Of a stretch of 55,234 nucleotides of DNA, positions 32,363 to 40,867 are shown one piece after another. The translations under genes and the position numbers were made by a program. A model generated the notes under the pieces. It was not told where the DNA came from. It ran no database searches and saw nothing but the letters and a program-made list of their open reading frames with translations. The stretch is from Paenalicyclobacillus macrosporangiidus (GTDB taxonomy: Bacteria; Bacillota; Bacilli; Alicyclobacillales; Alicyclobacillaceae), in the NCBI RefSeq assembly GCF_900116805.1, contig NZ_FPBV01000022.1, positions 1-55,234 of the forward strand, in the 5' to 3' direction. The stretch's first letter is position 1, and each line of letters starts with the position of its first letter.

Positions 32363-33538
32363 GTGAAAGACCGTGAGTTCCTTCGGACCATCCCGCTGTG
32401 GCAGCGCACCTGGCAAACCCTGGCCGCAGCGGCCGTCGCCATCGGCTTGGCCACCGGCTGCACCTCCGGCACCACGCCGGCAGCAGCACCGCCCCATCCC
32501 TCGAATACCGCCGCCGAGACCCAGACGCAGACGTCCGGCCATGCGGACGCCGCGAACGGCACACCCGCCCATGCAACGAACGGATCGAACGCGGCGGTTG
32601 GAAACACTGCGGCTTCGGGATCGAGTCCCCCCGCGACGTCCGGAGCGGCGGGCGCGGTTGCAGCCGATCCGCCCAAGTCGGCGCTGGTCCCGGTGGTGGT
32701 AGCCCGCAACGTGGACGGGGACACCCTTCACGTCATCCTCCCGAACGGCAAGGAGGCCACCGTCCGGATGCTGCTCATCGACACCCCGGAGACCGTGGAC
32801 CCCGACAAGCCGGTGGAGCCGTACGGACCGCAGGCGAGCGCCTTCGCGAAGCAGAAGCTGCCCGTGGGGAAACACGTGTTCCTGGAGGAGGGTGTGCCCG
32901 GGAGCCAGACGGACAAGTACGGCCGGTTGCTGGCCTACGTGTACATCACACCGACGGACATGTACAACGAGGACGTCGTCCGGGCCGGCCTCGCCCGGGT
33001 CGCCTACGTGTACGAGCCAAACACCCAGCACCTCGCGGCGCTGCGCCGGGATGAGGCGTACGCAAAATCTCAGAAGCTGGGGATCTGGAGCATCCCGGGC
33101 TACGTGACGGATGACGGGTATAACCTCGCGGCCGCAGGCGGTGCGAGCGGCCATGGAACGACGGGATCGACCGCGTCATCGGCGACAGCAGGCGGCGGAA
33201 GCCAGCAGACCGGCCATTCGTCGGGCGCCTCCGGGTCTTCGGCGGGCACCGCGGCGTCTTCGGCAGGGACGCTGAGAATTGTCGCTTCCCACCTGGACGT
33301 CGCACGCGGCGAAGAGGCGAGCGTGACCATCCATACGGCGCCGGGCGCGCAGGCGCACATCGAGGTCCGCTACAAGAGCGGGCCCAGCCATGCCAAGGGC
33401 CTTGTGGATCAGACGGCGGACGCTTCCGGCCGCGTGACCTGGACATGGACGGTCGGGACCTCCACCACGCCCGGCGATTGGCCGGTGACCATCACCAGCA
33501 ACGGGCAGACAGTTCAGACCAAGGTTCACGTGCGGTAG
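32363..33538 (+). CDS. Thermonuclease-family (SNase) lipoprotein
   Basis: A 391-residue secreted nuclease. Basic N-terminus, hydrophobic stretch and lipobox GLATGC (C33) lead into a low-complexity linker to about residue 105. The staphylococcal nuclease fold follows: VDGDTLHV, then VRMLLIDTPET with R135, D140 and E143, and KYGRLLAYV with R188, covering the catalytic set. After a second Gly/Ser linker, a C-terminal beta-sandwich-like domain (about 300-391) ends in TSNGQTVQTKVHVR and may bind cell wall or DNA. It probably degrades nucleic acid at the cell surface. GTG at 32363 has GGAGTGG upstream. Confidence 0.9.
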   Translation: MKDREFLRTIPLWQRTWQTLAAAAVAIGLATGCTSGTTPAAAPPHPSNTAAETQTQTSGHADAANGTPAHATNGSNAAVGNTAASGSSPPATSGAAGAVAADPPKSALVPVVVARNVDGDTLHVILPNGKEATVRMLLIDTPETVDPDKPVEPYGPQASAFAKQKLPVGKHVFLEEGVPGSQTDKYGRLLAYVYITPTDMYNEDVVRAGLARVAYVYEPNTQHLAALRRDEAYAKSQKLGIWSIPGYVTDDGYNLAAAGGASGHGTTGSTASSATAGGGSQQTGHSSGASGSSAGTAASSAGTLRIVASHLDVARGEEASVTIHTAPGAQAHIEVRYKSGPSHAKGLVDQTADASGRVTWTWTVGTSTTPGDWPVTITSNGQTVQTKVHVR

Positions 33539-33618
33539 CAGAGCGTGCGATTCACCAAGTCAATCCTCTCTCAATTTCTGCACTTCCGGTTTTGCGAATC
33601 ATTTCTGCCCACAGTAAG

Positions 33619-33636
33619 CGCCCCCAAACGGGGGCG
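33619..33636 (+). terminator. Terminator after the nuclease gene
   Basis: CGCCCCC and GGGGGCG form a 7-bp stem with loop AAAC, followed by TTGTAT, 80 bases after the stop codon. Confidence 0.7.
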
Positions 33637-33650
33637 TTGTATCATTCCCA

Positions 33651-33664
33651 TACAAGCGCTTTCA
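33651..33664 (+). promoter_or_regulatory. cre-like site upstream of the sugar-type cluster
   Basis: TACAAGCGCTTTCA matches the cre consensus TGWAANCGNTNWCA at 12 of 14 positions with an intact AAGCGCTTTCA core, 28 bases before the MFS start. CcpA control would fit a carbohydrate operon. Confidence 0.45.
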
Positions 33665-33691
33665 AAGACTTCAGACAGGGGGAATGATAGG

Positions 33692-34912
33692 GTGGATCGC
33701 CGCAGATTAGTGCTCGTCACCCTGCTGTGCGGCCTGGGGTACATGATGTACTCGGTGGACCGCATGGTGATGTCGTCGTCCGTCGGTCTCATCGCGAAGG
33801 ATTTCCATCTCTCCAAGGGCCTCTCAGGACTGTTGATGAGCTCATTCTTCTACGGTTTCGTCGTGCTGTTGTTCATCGGAGGCATCCTGTCGGACAAGTT
33901 CACCGGGAAGACGGTGCTGATCTGGGGCCTGTGCATCTTCTCCCTGGCCACAGGAGCCACCGGGCTGGCCACCGGATTCACCACGATGCTCGTCTACCGC
34001 ATTGTCACCGGCCTGGGTGAAGGCCTCTTCTGGCCAGCGGCGTCCCAGGAGATCACGTTGGTGACGACGCCGGAACAGCGCACCACCGTGATGTCCATCT
34101 ATTGGTCGGGATATCCAATCGGCGGGTTCTTCGGTACGTGGCTCGGCGCGGTCATCGGGTCTCACTACGGGTGGCGACCCGTGTTCTTGGTCGCCATGCT
34201 GCTAGGTCTGGTGGTAGCGCTCCTGTACGGAGTGTTGGTCCGTCATCCGAAAGCCGCAGACGCCAAGGTGAGCCTGGTCGAAGACGTACCTCTGCGGGAG
34301 ATTTTCCGCAAGCCCACCGTCGTGGCCTTCGGCGTCTTCTACCTGCTCCTGATGTCCGGATGGTGGATCGTCCTCCTGTGGGCCCCCACGTTCATGATGA
34401 CGACGAAGCACATGTCCCTCTCAGTCGGCGGCACCATTGCCAGTCTGATGGGACTCTCCGGCGCGCTGGGCGGTGTGTTGATCGGCCGTTTCTGCGATCG
34501 TGGCACCATCCAGCGGCGCAAGCAGGTTCTCGTGGCGATCACCATCATCACCGCCGTCCTGATGGCCCTGATGGTCGCTCCGGTGCCGGTCTGGCTGCTG
34601 GTCCTGCTGGTCCTTCTACTGGGGTTCTTCGGCTATCCCATCACCCCGGTGATCCTCACGCTCACCTCTCAGGTCGTTCCGAAACAGGTGGCCGGGTCAG
34701 CGATTGGGTTCGTCATGAATGTCGGGATGTTGGCAGGCGCCATCACCCCGGCGGTCGCGGGATATTTACAGGAGAATATGGCGATGACGACGGTATGGAT
34801 GCTGGCGGCAATCGTGCAGCTCATCAGCTGCGCCGCGTTGTGGTTCACTGGACATTTGGAAGGCGCCCAGGTGCGTGACGGTGCTGCGAAAGCAGGAGCA
34901 CCACTGTCGTAG
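33692..34912 (+). CDS. MFS transporter at the head of a sugar-type catabolic cluster
   Basis: A 406-residue major facilitator with 12 predicted helices. Motif A-like GGILSDKFTGKTVL is in the loop between TM2 and TM3, and TGLGEGLFWPAASQE in TM4-5 is typical of the anion:cation symporter group that imports sugar acids. YPIGGFFGTWLG is TM5-6. GTG at 33692 has CAGGGGG upstream. It leads a co-directional group with an AraC regulator, a Gfo/Idh/MocA oxidoreductase, a DUF993 protein and a TIM-barrel isomerase, so it probably imports their substrate. Confidence 0.87.
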   Translation: MDRRRLVLVTLLCGLGYMMYSVDRMVMSSSVGLIAKDFHLSKGLSGLLMSSFFYGFVVLLFIGGILSDKFTGKTVLIWGLCIFSLATGATGLATGFTTMLVYRIVTGLGEGLFWPAASQEITLVTTPEQRTTVMSIYWSGYPIGGFFGTWLGAVIGSHYGWRPVFLVAMLLGLVVALLYGVLVRHPKAADAKVSLVEDVPLREIFRKPTVVAFGVFYLLLMSGWWIVLLWAPTFMMTTKHMSLSVGGTIASLMGLSGALGGVLIGRFCDRGTIQRRKQVLVAITIITAVLMALMVAPVPVWLLVLLVLLLGFFGYPITPVILTLTSQVVPKQVAGSAIGFVMNVGMLAGAITPAVAGYLQENMAMTTVWMLAAIVQLISCAALWFTGHLEGAQVRDGAAKAGAPLS

Positions 34913-34922
34913 TTCATGTCTG

Positions 34923-34956
34923 TGCCGCCGGCGACACGTTGGTGACGCCGGCGGCA
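34923..34956. terminator. GC-rich inverted repeat between MFS and AraC genes
   Basis: TGCCGCCGGCG and CGCCGGCGGCA form a perfect 11-bp stem with a 12-base loop, 10 bases after the MFS stop. No T-run follows, so it may be an attenuator, an RNA-stabilising hairpin or a weak terminator. Confidence 0.45.
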
Positions 34957-35017
34957 TCGAGGGCGTGCAGCCGCCCGCGTCCACTTCCAAACGAAAACCC
35001 GATGCGGAGGATGCCCA

Positions 35018-35851
35018 ATGCCGCTGCGCGAAATCTCGTTGCCCGAAAGCCAAGTGTTGATCTACGAGAGCAAACATCCTCCCGGGGAACGGGTACCGGA
35101 CCACCACCACCGGATCTACCAGATCCTCTACTTTCTCAACGGACACGGCACCATCTCCCTGGAGGGAAAGGCGTATGAGGTCACGGGTGACCAGATGGTA
35201 TACATCGCACCGTACTCGGAACACGCGGTGCACGCCCAATCACGGATGACCGTGCTCGTGCTCGCATTCGGAGATTTTCTGTGTGGATTGCCGGGCGGGC
35301 GGGATTTCTTCATCCGCTCGCTGGCCCGGTCGAAGTACCAGATGCTCGATCCGTTCGCCGCCGCCCAGGTTCGGGATTCCTTTCGCCAGATCCTGTACGA
35401 GCAAACGCGCGCGGACCGGTTCTCGAGCCTCTCCATTCGCAGCCATCTGCTCGGCGCTCTGGTCACCATCGCCCGTGGATGGGAGATGCAGCGCGCTCCG
35501 GACCTGAACACTCAGCGGGCGAACATGCTGCGCCATCACATCGAGACGCGGTACTTCGAACGACTGTCCGCGGAAGATTTGGCGGACATGCTGAAGATCA
35601 CGGCACGGCACATGAACGACATCTTCAAACAGCAGTACCACGTGACCCCGATTCAGTATCTCACCGAAGTCCGCCTGCAGCGGGCCAAAGAACTTCTGTT
35701 GAATACGGACAAAGAAGTCGTCTCCATCTGCTTTGAGGTCGGCTTCGAAACGCTCTCGACATTCTACCGGGCATTCAAGCGAAAGGTGGGCGTGTCACCG
35801 CTCCAGTTCCGAAGTCTGCAACGTGCCTCTGTCGACGTCCCGCCGCCGTAA
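35018..35851 (+). CDS. AraC-family transcriptional regulator with cupin sensor domain
   Basis: A 277-residue regulator. The N-terminal AraC-type cupin (about 15-100) contains PDHHHRIYQILYFLNG, consistent with sugar or metal binding. The C-terminal AraC double helix-turn-helix (about 170-268) has LSAEDLADMLKITARHMNDI and the signature VSICFEVGFETLSTFYRAFKRKVGVSP. ATG at 35018 has GGAGG upstream. Located between the transporter and the catabolic enzymes, it is the likely local activator. Confidence 0.92.
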   Translation: MPLREISLPESQVLIYESKHPPGERVPDHHHRIYQILYFLNGHGTISLEGKAYEVTGDQMVYIAPYSEHAVHAQSRMTVLVLAFGDFLCGLPGGRDFFIRSLARSKYQMLDPFAAAQVRDSFRQILYEQTRADRFSSLSIRSHLLGALVTIARGWEMQRAPDLNTQRANMLRHHIETRYFERLSAEDLADMLKITARHMNDIFKQQYHVTPIQYLTEVRLQRAKELLLNTDKEVVSICFEVGFETLSTFYRAFKRKVGVSPLQFRSLQRASVDVPPP

Positions 35852-36012
35852 GGGCGCCGGCACGCGGCCTTGCTCAGAGGCCTCCGCGAAGCAAGACGTT
35901 CAGTTCCGAACCTGCGAATCCCTTCCGCAGCTGAAAAGACACCAATCCACCGGCGTGATACGGTTGGGCCGCGGGATCGGAATCGTACTCACTTGAGGAG
36001 GGAGACCGCCTT

Positions 36013-37161
36013 ATGAGAACCATCGGCATCATCATGAACGGCGTCACGGGGCGCATGGGCACCCGTCAACATCTGGAGCGCTCGATCGTCGCCATCCGCG
36101 ACCAGGGGGGCGTCCCCCTGCCAGATGGCGACGTGCTCATGCCCGACCCCATCCTCGTCGGCCGCAACCCATCCAAGCTGCGGGCGCTCGCGGAACGCTA
36201 CGGGATCGAGCGTTGGAGCACCGATCTCTACGCTTGCCTGCGCGATCCCTACAACGAGATCTACTTCGACGCGCAGACGACACAGCTGCGCGCCCAGGCA
36301 GTACGGGCGGCGATTGAGGCGGGCAAGCACATCTACTGCGAGAAACCCACGGGTACGTCGCTCGACGAAGCGCTCAATCTGGCCCGAATGGCCCAGCGGC
36401 GCGGGTTGAAGCACGGTGTGGTCCAGGACAAGTTGTTCCTGCCCGGCCTGCTGCAGTTGAAAAAACTGGTGGACACCGGATTCTTTGGCCGCATCCTCTC
36501 GGTGCGCGGCGAGTTCGGCTACTGGGTGTTCGAGGGGGACTGGCAGGAAGGACAGCGTCCCTCTTGGAACTACCGCAAAGAGGAGGGCGGCGGGATCATC
36601 GTCGACATGCTGTGCCATTGGCGGTACGTGCTCGACCATCTGTTCGGGCGGGTGACGGCTGTGTCCTGCCTCGGGGCCACCCACATTCCCCGCCGCTGGG
36701 ATGAATCCGGACAACCGTATGACGTTACGGCGGACGACGCGGCGTACACCACCTTCGAGTTGGAGGGCGGCGTCATCGCGCACATCAACTCGTCCTGGTG
36801 CGTGCGCGTCAACCGGGATGAGCTGTTCGAACTCCAGGTGGACGGCACGGAGGGCAGTGCGGTGGCCGGATTGCGCAACTGCAAGGTTCAACACCGCGCC
36901 TTCACCCCGAAGGCGGTCTGGAATCCGGATTTGCCCGATCCGAACCAGTACCGAGACCAGTGGGTCCCCGTACCGCTTCGCGAAGAGCCGGACAACGCAT
37001 TCAAAGTTCAGTGGGAGATGTTCCTCAAGCACGTGGTGCTCGGAACGCCTTTCAAACACGACCTGTTCGAAGGCGCCAAAGGGGTGCAGCTCGCGGAGCT
37101 GGGTCTGTTGTCCTGGCGCGAACGGCGCTGGATCCCGGTGCCCGAACTGCCGTCCGAGTGA
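36013..37161 (+). CDS. Gfo/Idh/MocA-family oxidoreductase
   Basis: A 382-residue NAD(P)-dependent sugar dehydrogenase. The Rossmann start is IGIIMNGVTGRMG, an unusual variant with an inserted N-terminal loop. YCEKPTGTS carries the catalytic Lys (about 115), and GGGIIVDMLCHWRYVLDHLFG supplies the D-x-x-x-H active-site pair. These enzymes oxidise a ring hydroxyl of sugars, inositols or glycosides to the keto form. ATG at 36013 has GAGGAGGG upstream. It is followed 16 bases later by DUF993. Confidence 0.9.
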   Translation: MRTIGIIMNGVTGRMGTRQHLERSIVAIRDQGGVPLPDGDVLMPDPILVGRNPSKLRALAERYGIERWSTDLYACLRDPYNEIYFDAQTTQLRAQAVRAAIEAGKHIYCEKPTGTSLDEALNLARMAQRRGLKHGVVQDKLFLPGLLQLKKLVDTGFFGRILSVRGEFGYWVFEGDWQEGQRPSWNYRKEEGGGIIVDMLCHWRYVLDHLFGRVTAVSCLGATHIPRRWDESGQPYDVTADDAAYTTFELEGGVIAHINSSWCVRVNRDELFELQVDGTEGSAVAGLRNCKVQHRAFTPKAVWNPDLPDPNQYRDQWVPVPLREEPDNAFKVQWEMFLKHVVLGTPFKHDLFEGAKGVQLAELGLLSWRERRWIPVPELPSE

Positions 37162-37177
37162 TGAGAGGAGGATGGCC

Positions 37178-38341
37178 ATGTTGGCATTGAGACTTCCACA
37201 AGCAGGCGGCGGATGGGAAAACTATCACTTGACCGGTTCTCCGGTTCCGGCGGCCCCGATGGCCCCCGCGCGCTGCCGGGTGGCTTTCGCCGCCGCGCAC
37301 GTGGTCGCCAATCCCCTGCAGGACGTCGACCCATCATCCCAGTCCGCCGTCGACTGGGAGGCAACCCTGGCATATCGGCGGTATCTGTGGTCGCTCGGCC
37401 TCGGCGTGGCGGAAGCGATGGACACGGCCCAGCGCGGCATGGGGCTGGACTGGACCGCCAGCCAGGAGCTGATCCGCTTGTCGGTGGCGGAGGCCAAGGC
37501 ATGCGGCGGCCGGGTGGCCTGCGGGGCCGGCACTGATCACCTCACCCCCGCGCCCGGAGTCGCCTTGTCCGATGTCGAGCGCGCCTACGTTGAGCAGTGT
37601 GAATTCGTCGAGGCGGCCGGCGGCCAGGTGATCCTCATGGCCAGCCGCGCCCTCGCGTCCGTGGCCCGCGGCCCGGAAGACTATGTGCGCGTGTACGGCA
37701 CGGTGCTGTCTCAGGTGAGCGGCCCCGTGATCCTTCACTGGCTGGGAGACATGTTCGATCCGCAGCTCACCGGATACTGGGGGCACACCGACGTGCACCA
37801 GGCAATGGACGTGTGTCTGCAGGTCATTCACCGGTGGGCCGACCGGATCGACGGAATCAAAATCTCCCTGCTCGACGCGGACCTGGAGAGACAGATGCGC
37901 CGGCTGCTGCCGCCCGGCGTCAAGATGTACACCGGCGACGATTTCCATTACCCGGATCTCATCCTCGGCGACGGAACGCACCACAGCCACGCCCTGCTCG
38001 GCATCTTCGACGCCATCGCGCCAGTGGCGGCGGCGGCCCTGCACGCCCTCGACGCGGGGGACGCCGGTCGGTATGCGGAGCTGTTCAAACCCACCGTCCC
38101 GCTGAGCCGGCACATCTTCCAGGCGCCGACGCGTTTCTACAAAACGGGGGTCGTGTTCCTCGCCTACCTCAACGGCCACCAGCATCATTTTCGCATGGTC
38201 GGCGGCATGGAAGGCATGCGGTCCGTGATCCACTTGGCCGAATTGTTCCGCCGCGCGGACCAAGCCGGCGTGTTGCGCGATCCAGAGTTGGCCGTGCACC
38301 GCATGAAGCTCACGCTGGCGCTCGCGGGAGGGGTGAGCTGA
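37178..38341 (+). CDS. DUF993 protein (dihydrodipicolinate synthase-like)
   Basis: A 387-residue DUF993 protein, a TIM-barrel family related to DHDPS/N-acetylneuraminate lyase aldolases. Recognisable parts are GGRVACGAGTDHL, VILMASRALASVARGPEDY, ILHWLGDMFDP and DGIKISLLD, where the Lys is a candidate Schiff-base residue, then YTGDDFHYPDLILGDG. The activity is unproved; retro-aldol cleavage of a keto sugar would fit the neighbours (inference). ATG at 37178 lies 6 bases after AGGAGG; the ATG at 37172 touches it. The stop overlaps the next start (TGATG). Confidence 0.87.
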   Translation: MLALRLPQAGGGWENYHLTGSPVPAAPMAPARCRVAFAAAHVVANPLQDVDPSSQSAVDWEATLAYRRYLWSLGLGVAEAMDTAQRGMGLDWTASQELIRLSVAEAKACGGRVACGAGTDHLTPAPGVALSDVERAYVEQCEFVEAAGGQVILMASRALASVARGPEDYVRVYGTVLSQVSGPVILHWLGDMFDPQLTGYWGHTDVHQAMDVCLQVIHRWADRIDGIKISLLDADLERQMRRLLPPGVKMYTGDDFHYPDLILGDGTHHSHALLGIFDAIAPVAAAALHALDAGDAGRYAELFKPTVPLSRHIFQAPTRFYKTGVVFLAYLNGHQHHFRMVGGMEGMRSVIHLAELFRRADQAGVLRDPELAVHRMKLTLALAGGVS

Positions 38342-39150
38342 TGGATCTCCGGTTCCTCAGCCTCAACCAGATGACGACGGAACGCTGGAGCGTGCGGGAA
38401 GCCGCCGAGGGCTGTGCCCGGGCCGGCATCGGCTGGATTGGCCTGTGGCGGCACAAAGTGGCCGAGGCCGGTCTGCGCGAGGCAGCGCGGGCCGTCCGGG
38501 ACGCCGGCCTGCGGGTCTCGAGCCTGTGCCGGGGCGGCATGTTTCCAGCCGCGTCTGCAGCTGAGCGCCAGCAACGCATTGACGATAACCGGCGCGCCAT
38601 CGAGGAAGCCGCCGAGCTCGGCACCGATGTTCTCGTGTTGGTCTGCGGCCCCCTGGACGGCTGCACCCTCGAGGACGCCCGGCGCATGGTGGAGGAAGGC
38701 ATCGCCGTACTGGTCCCCGACGCTCACGATCACGGCGTTCGACTCGGCATCGAGCCGCTGCATCCCATGTTTGCAGCGGATCGATCCGTCATCTCCACCC
38801 TCGGCCAGGCGAACGATCTGGTGGAGCGCATTGGATCTAAGCAGGTCGGGGTCGTCATTGACGTTTACCATGTCTGGTGGGATCCGCACTTGTACCGCGA
38901 GATTGAACGGGCCGCCGGCCACATCGTGGGCTTCCATGTCAACGATTGGCTCGCCCCTGTGAAGGACGCTCTTATGTCACGAGGCATGATGGGTGACGGG
39001 TGTATTGAATTGGCCCGCATCCGGCAGGCCGTCGAGGCCGCCGGCTACAGCGGACCGGTCGAAGTCGAGATCTTCAACCAGACGATATGGGAAACTCCGG
39101 GTGACGAGGTGCTCGCCCAGATGAAGGATCGCTTCTCACGGCTGGTATAA
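38341..39150 (+). CDS. Sugar phosphate isomerase/epimerase (xylose isomerase-like TIM barrel)
   Basis: A 269-residue AP-endonuclease-2-fold protein. Metal ligands are visible: LGIEPLHPM (Glu), VVIDVYHVWWDP (Asp and His), GFHVNDW (His) and VEVEIFN (Glu). The family includes IolE dehydratase, IolH/IolI isomerases and 3-keto-sugar epimerases. Translation is coupled to DUF993 by a one-base overlap. The pair probably acts sequentially on the keto product of the Gfo/Idh/MocA enzyme. Confidence 0.9.
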   Translation: MDLRFLSLNQMTTERWSVREAAEGCARAGIGWIGLWRHKVAEAGLREAARAVRDAGLRVSSLCRGGMFPAASAAERQQRIDDNRRAIEEAAELGTDVLVLVCGPLDGCTLEDARRMVEEGIAVLVPDAHDHGVRLGIEPLHPMFAADRSVISTLGQANDLVERIGSKQVGVVIDVYHVWWDPHLYREIERAAGHIVGFHVNDWLAPVKDALMSRGMMGDGCIELARIRQAVEAAGYSGPVEVEIFNQTIWETPGDEVLAQMKDRFSRLV

Positions 39151-39155
39151 CACAT

Positions 39156-39196
39156 CCCCTGCCCATCGGATCCTCCCTCCTGATCCGCGGCAGGGG
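39156..39196 (+). terminator. Terminator of the sugar-type cluster
   Basis: CCCCTGCC and GGCAGGGG enclose an inner CGGATC/GATCCG stem, starting six bases after the isomerase stop. TTGAGTTCGTTT follows. Confidence 0.7.
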
Positions 39197-39224
39197 TTGA
39201 GTTCGTTTATGTTTGTGTGATAAT
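39197..39224 (+). promoter_or_regulatory. Candidate promoter of the acyl-CoA synthetase operon
   Basis: TTGAGT (39197-39202) and GATAAT (39219-39224) are 16 bases apart in an AT-rich patch, 45 bases before the start codon. Confidence 0.55.
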
Positions 39225-39268
39225 TTCAATTTATTCTTCCAATGTGACAAAGAGAGGGGGTTAATGTG

Positions 39269-40849
39269 ATGGGAGCCAACCTCGGCGTGCTGGTGGATCA
39301 CGCCGCACGCACGTCGCCTGACCATCCGGCCGTGGTCTTCGGTGAATCGATGTGGACATACGGACAGTGGCTGGCCCGCATCCAGCGCTTGGCCGGTGCC
39401 TTGCGGCAGTCCGGCGTCGCACGCGGCGATCGCGTCGCCGTCCTGTCAGCCAACCGGCCGGAGATCTTGGAGGTGTTTTTCGCGGCCTGGCGCATCGGTG
39501 CCGTCGTGGTTCCCATGAATTATCGACTGCATCGGGATGAGGTCGCCTACATCCTGCAGCACAGCCAGGCCAAGGCCCTCGTGTACGAGCAAGCGCGCAC
39601 CGCGGATGTGGAGGTGATCCGCCCGTCCTGTCCGGATACCCAACTGTGGATCGGCATCCGTCCGGACGATGCGACGGCAGACGACTTCCCGACCTACGAA
39701 ACCTTGGCTTACGAAACCCTGGTGAGAGAGGGACCCGTCTTGTCCGACGTGGCACCCGTGGACGGCGATGATCTCGCCTGGCTATTCTACACCTCCGGAA
39801 CGACGGGGCGGCCCAAGGGTGCCATGCTCACCCATCGCATCCTCCTGTTGATGACCCTCAACGTCTGCACGGACATCTACCCGTTCTCCCGCAGCGACGT
39901 CGCCCTGCACACGGCACCGCTCAGCCACGGTTCCGGCCTGTACGCGCTGGCCCTCGTGGCCAAAGGCGCCACCCAGGTCATCCATGCACACGCGCGGTTC
40001 GACCCGGAGCGGGTTTTGGAGGACATCGCAGCCCACCAGGTCACCGTGCTCCCCTTCCTCGCCCCCACCATGGTGAAGCGGTTGACCAGCGGCCTCCGTC
40101 AGACGAACCGAGACGTGCCGAGCCTGCGGTGCATCATCTACGGCGGAGCGCCCATGTACGTGGAGGACATGCTGGAATCCCTCGAGGCATTCGGGCCCAT
40201 TTTCGCGCAGGTGTACGGCCAGGGGGAGTGTCCCATGAGCATCACCGGGATGGATCGCGCCGCACATCGGCCGGACGACCCGGTTCACCTGGGATCCGTC
40301 GGAACGCCGCGGACCGGCGTCGAGGTGGCGGTGGTGGATGAGCAGGGGAACCGCTTGCCGGTGAACACGCCCGGCGAAGTGGTGGTCCGCAGCGACATGG
40401 TGATGAAAGGGTACTGGTCGGATCCGGAGGCCACGCGCCGGACCGTGATCGACGGGTGGTTACACACAGGGGACATCGGCTACTTCGACGAACACGGAAA
40501 CTTGTTCCTGCTCGACCGCAGCAAGGACCTCATCATCAGCGGCGGCAGCAACATCTATCCCCGTGAGGTCGAGGAGGTTCTCCTTCGCCATCCGGGGATT
40601 GCGGAGGCCTGTGTGTTCGGGATTCCGGATCCGGAGTGGGGCGAGGCGGTAAAGGCGGTCGTGGTGAGAAAGCCCGGTTGGTCCGTGACCGAGGAAGAAC
40701 TCATCGCATTCTGTCAGCAACACCTGACCAGCTACAAGAAGCCGCGCGTGATTGGCTTCGCCGACAGCCTGCCCAAGAACGCCTACGGCAAGGTCCTGAA
40801 ACGCGAACTCCGTGCCGCTGAATGGGCTCAAATGAACCGGCAGATTTGA
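39269..40849 (+). CDS. Class I adenylate-forming acyl-CoA synthetase
   Basis: A 526-residue AMP-binding enzyme that activates a carboxylic acid to the acyl-AMP and then the acyl-CoA. Core motifs are YTSGTTGRPKGAMLTH (A3/P-loop), YGQGECPM (A5), GWLHTGDIGYFDEHG (A7), DRSKDLIISGGSNIYP (A8) and KNAYGKVLKREL with the catalytic Lys (A10). The substrate is unknown; similarity in layout to fatty or aromatic acid CoA ligases is general. ATG at 39269 has AGAGGGGG upstream, with GTG at 39266 as an alternative. A metabolite:H+ symporter follows after 18 bases and probably imports the acid. Confidence 0.9.
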   Translation: MGANLGVLVDHAARTSPDHPAVVFGESMWTYGQWLARIQRLAGALRQSGVARGDRVAVLSANRPEILEVFFAAWRIGAVVVPMNYRLHRDEVAYILQHSQAKALVYEQARTADVEVIRPSCPDTQLWIGIRPDDATADDFPTYETLAYETLVREGPVLSDVAPVDGDDLAWLFYTSGTTGRPKGAMLTHRILLLMTLNVCTDIYPFSRSDVALHTAPLSHGSGLYALALVAKGATQVIHAHARFDPERVLEDIAAHQVTVLPFLAPTMVKRLTSGLRQTNRDVPSLRCIIYGGAPMYVEDMLESLEAFGPIFAQVYGQGECPMSITGMDRAAHRPDDPVHLGSVGTPRTGVEVAVVDEQGNRLPVNTPGEVVVRSDMVMKGYWSDPEATRRTVIDGWLHTGDIGYFDEHGNLFLLDRSKDLIISGGSNIYPREVEEVLLRHPGIAEACVFGIPDPEWGEAVKAVVVRKPGWSVTEEELIAFCQQHLTSYKKPRVIGFADSLPKNAYGKVLKRELRAAEWAQMNRQI

Positions 40850-40867
40850 CGGAAGGGGGGACTCGGC

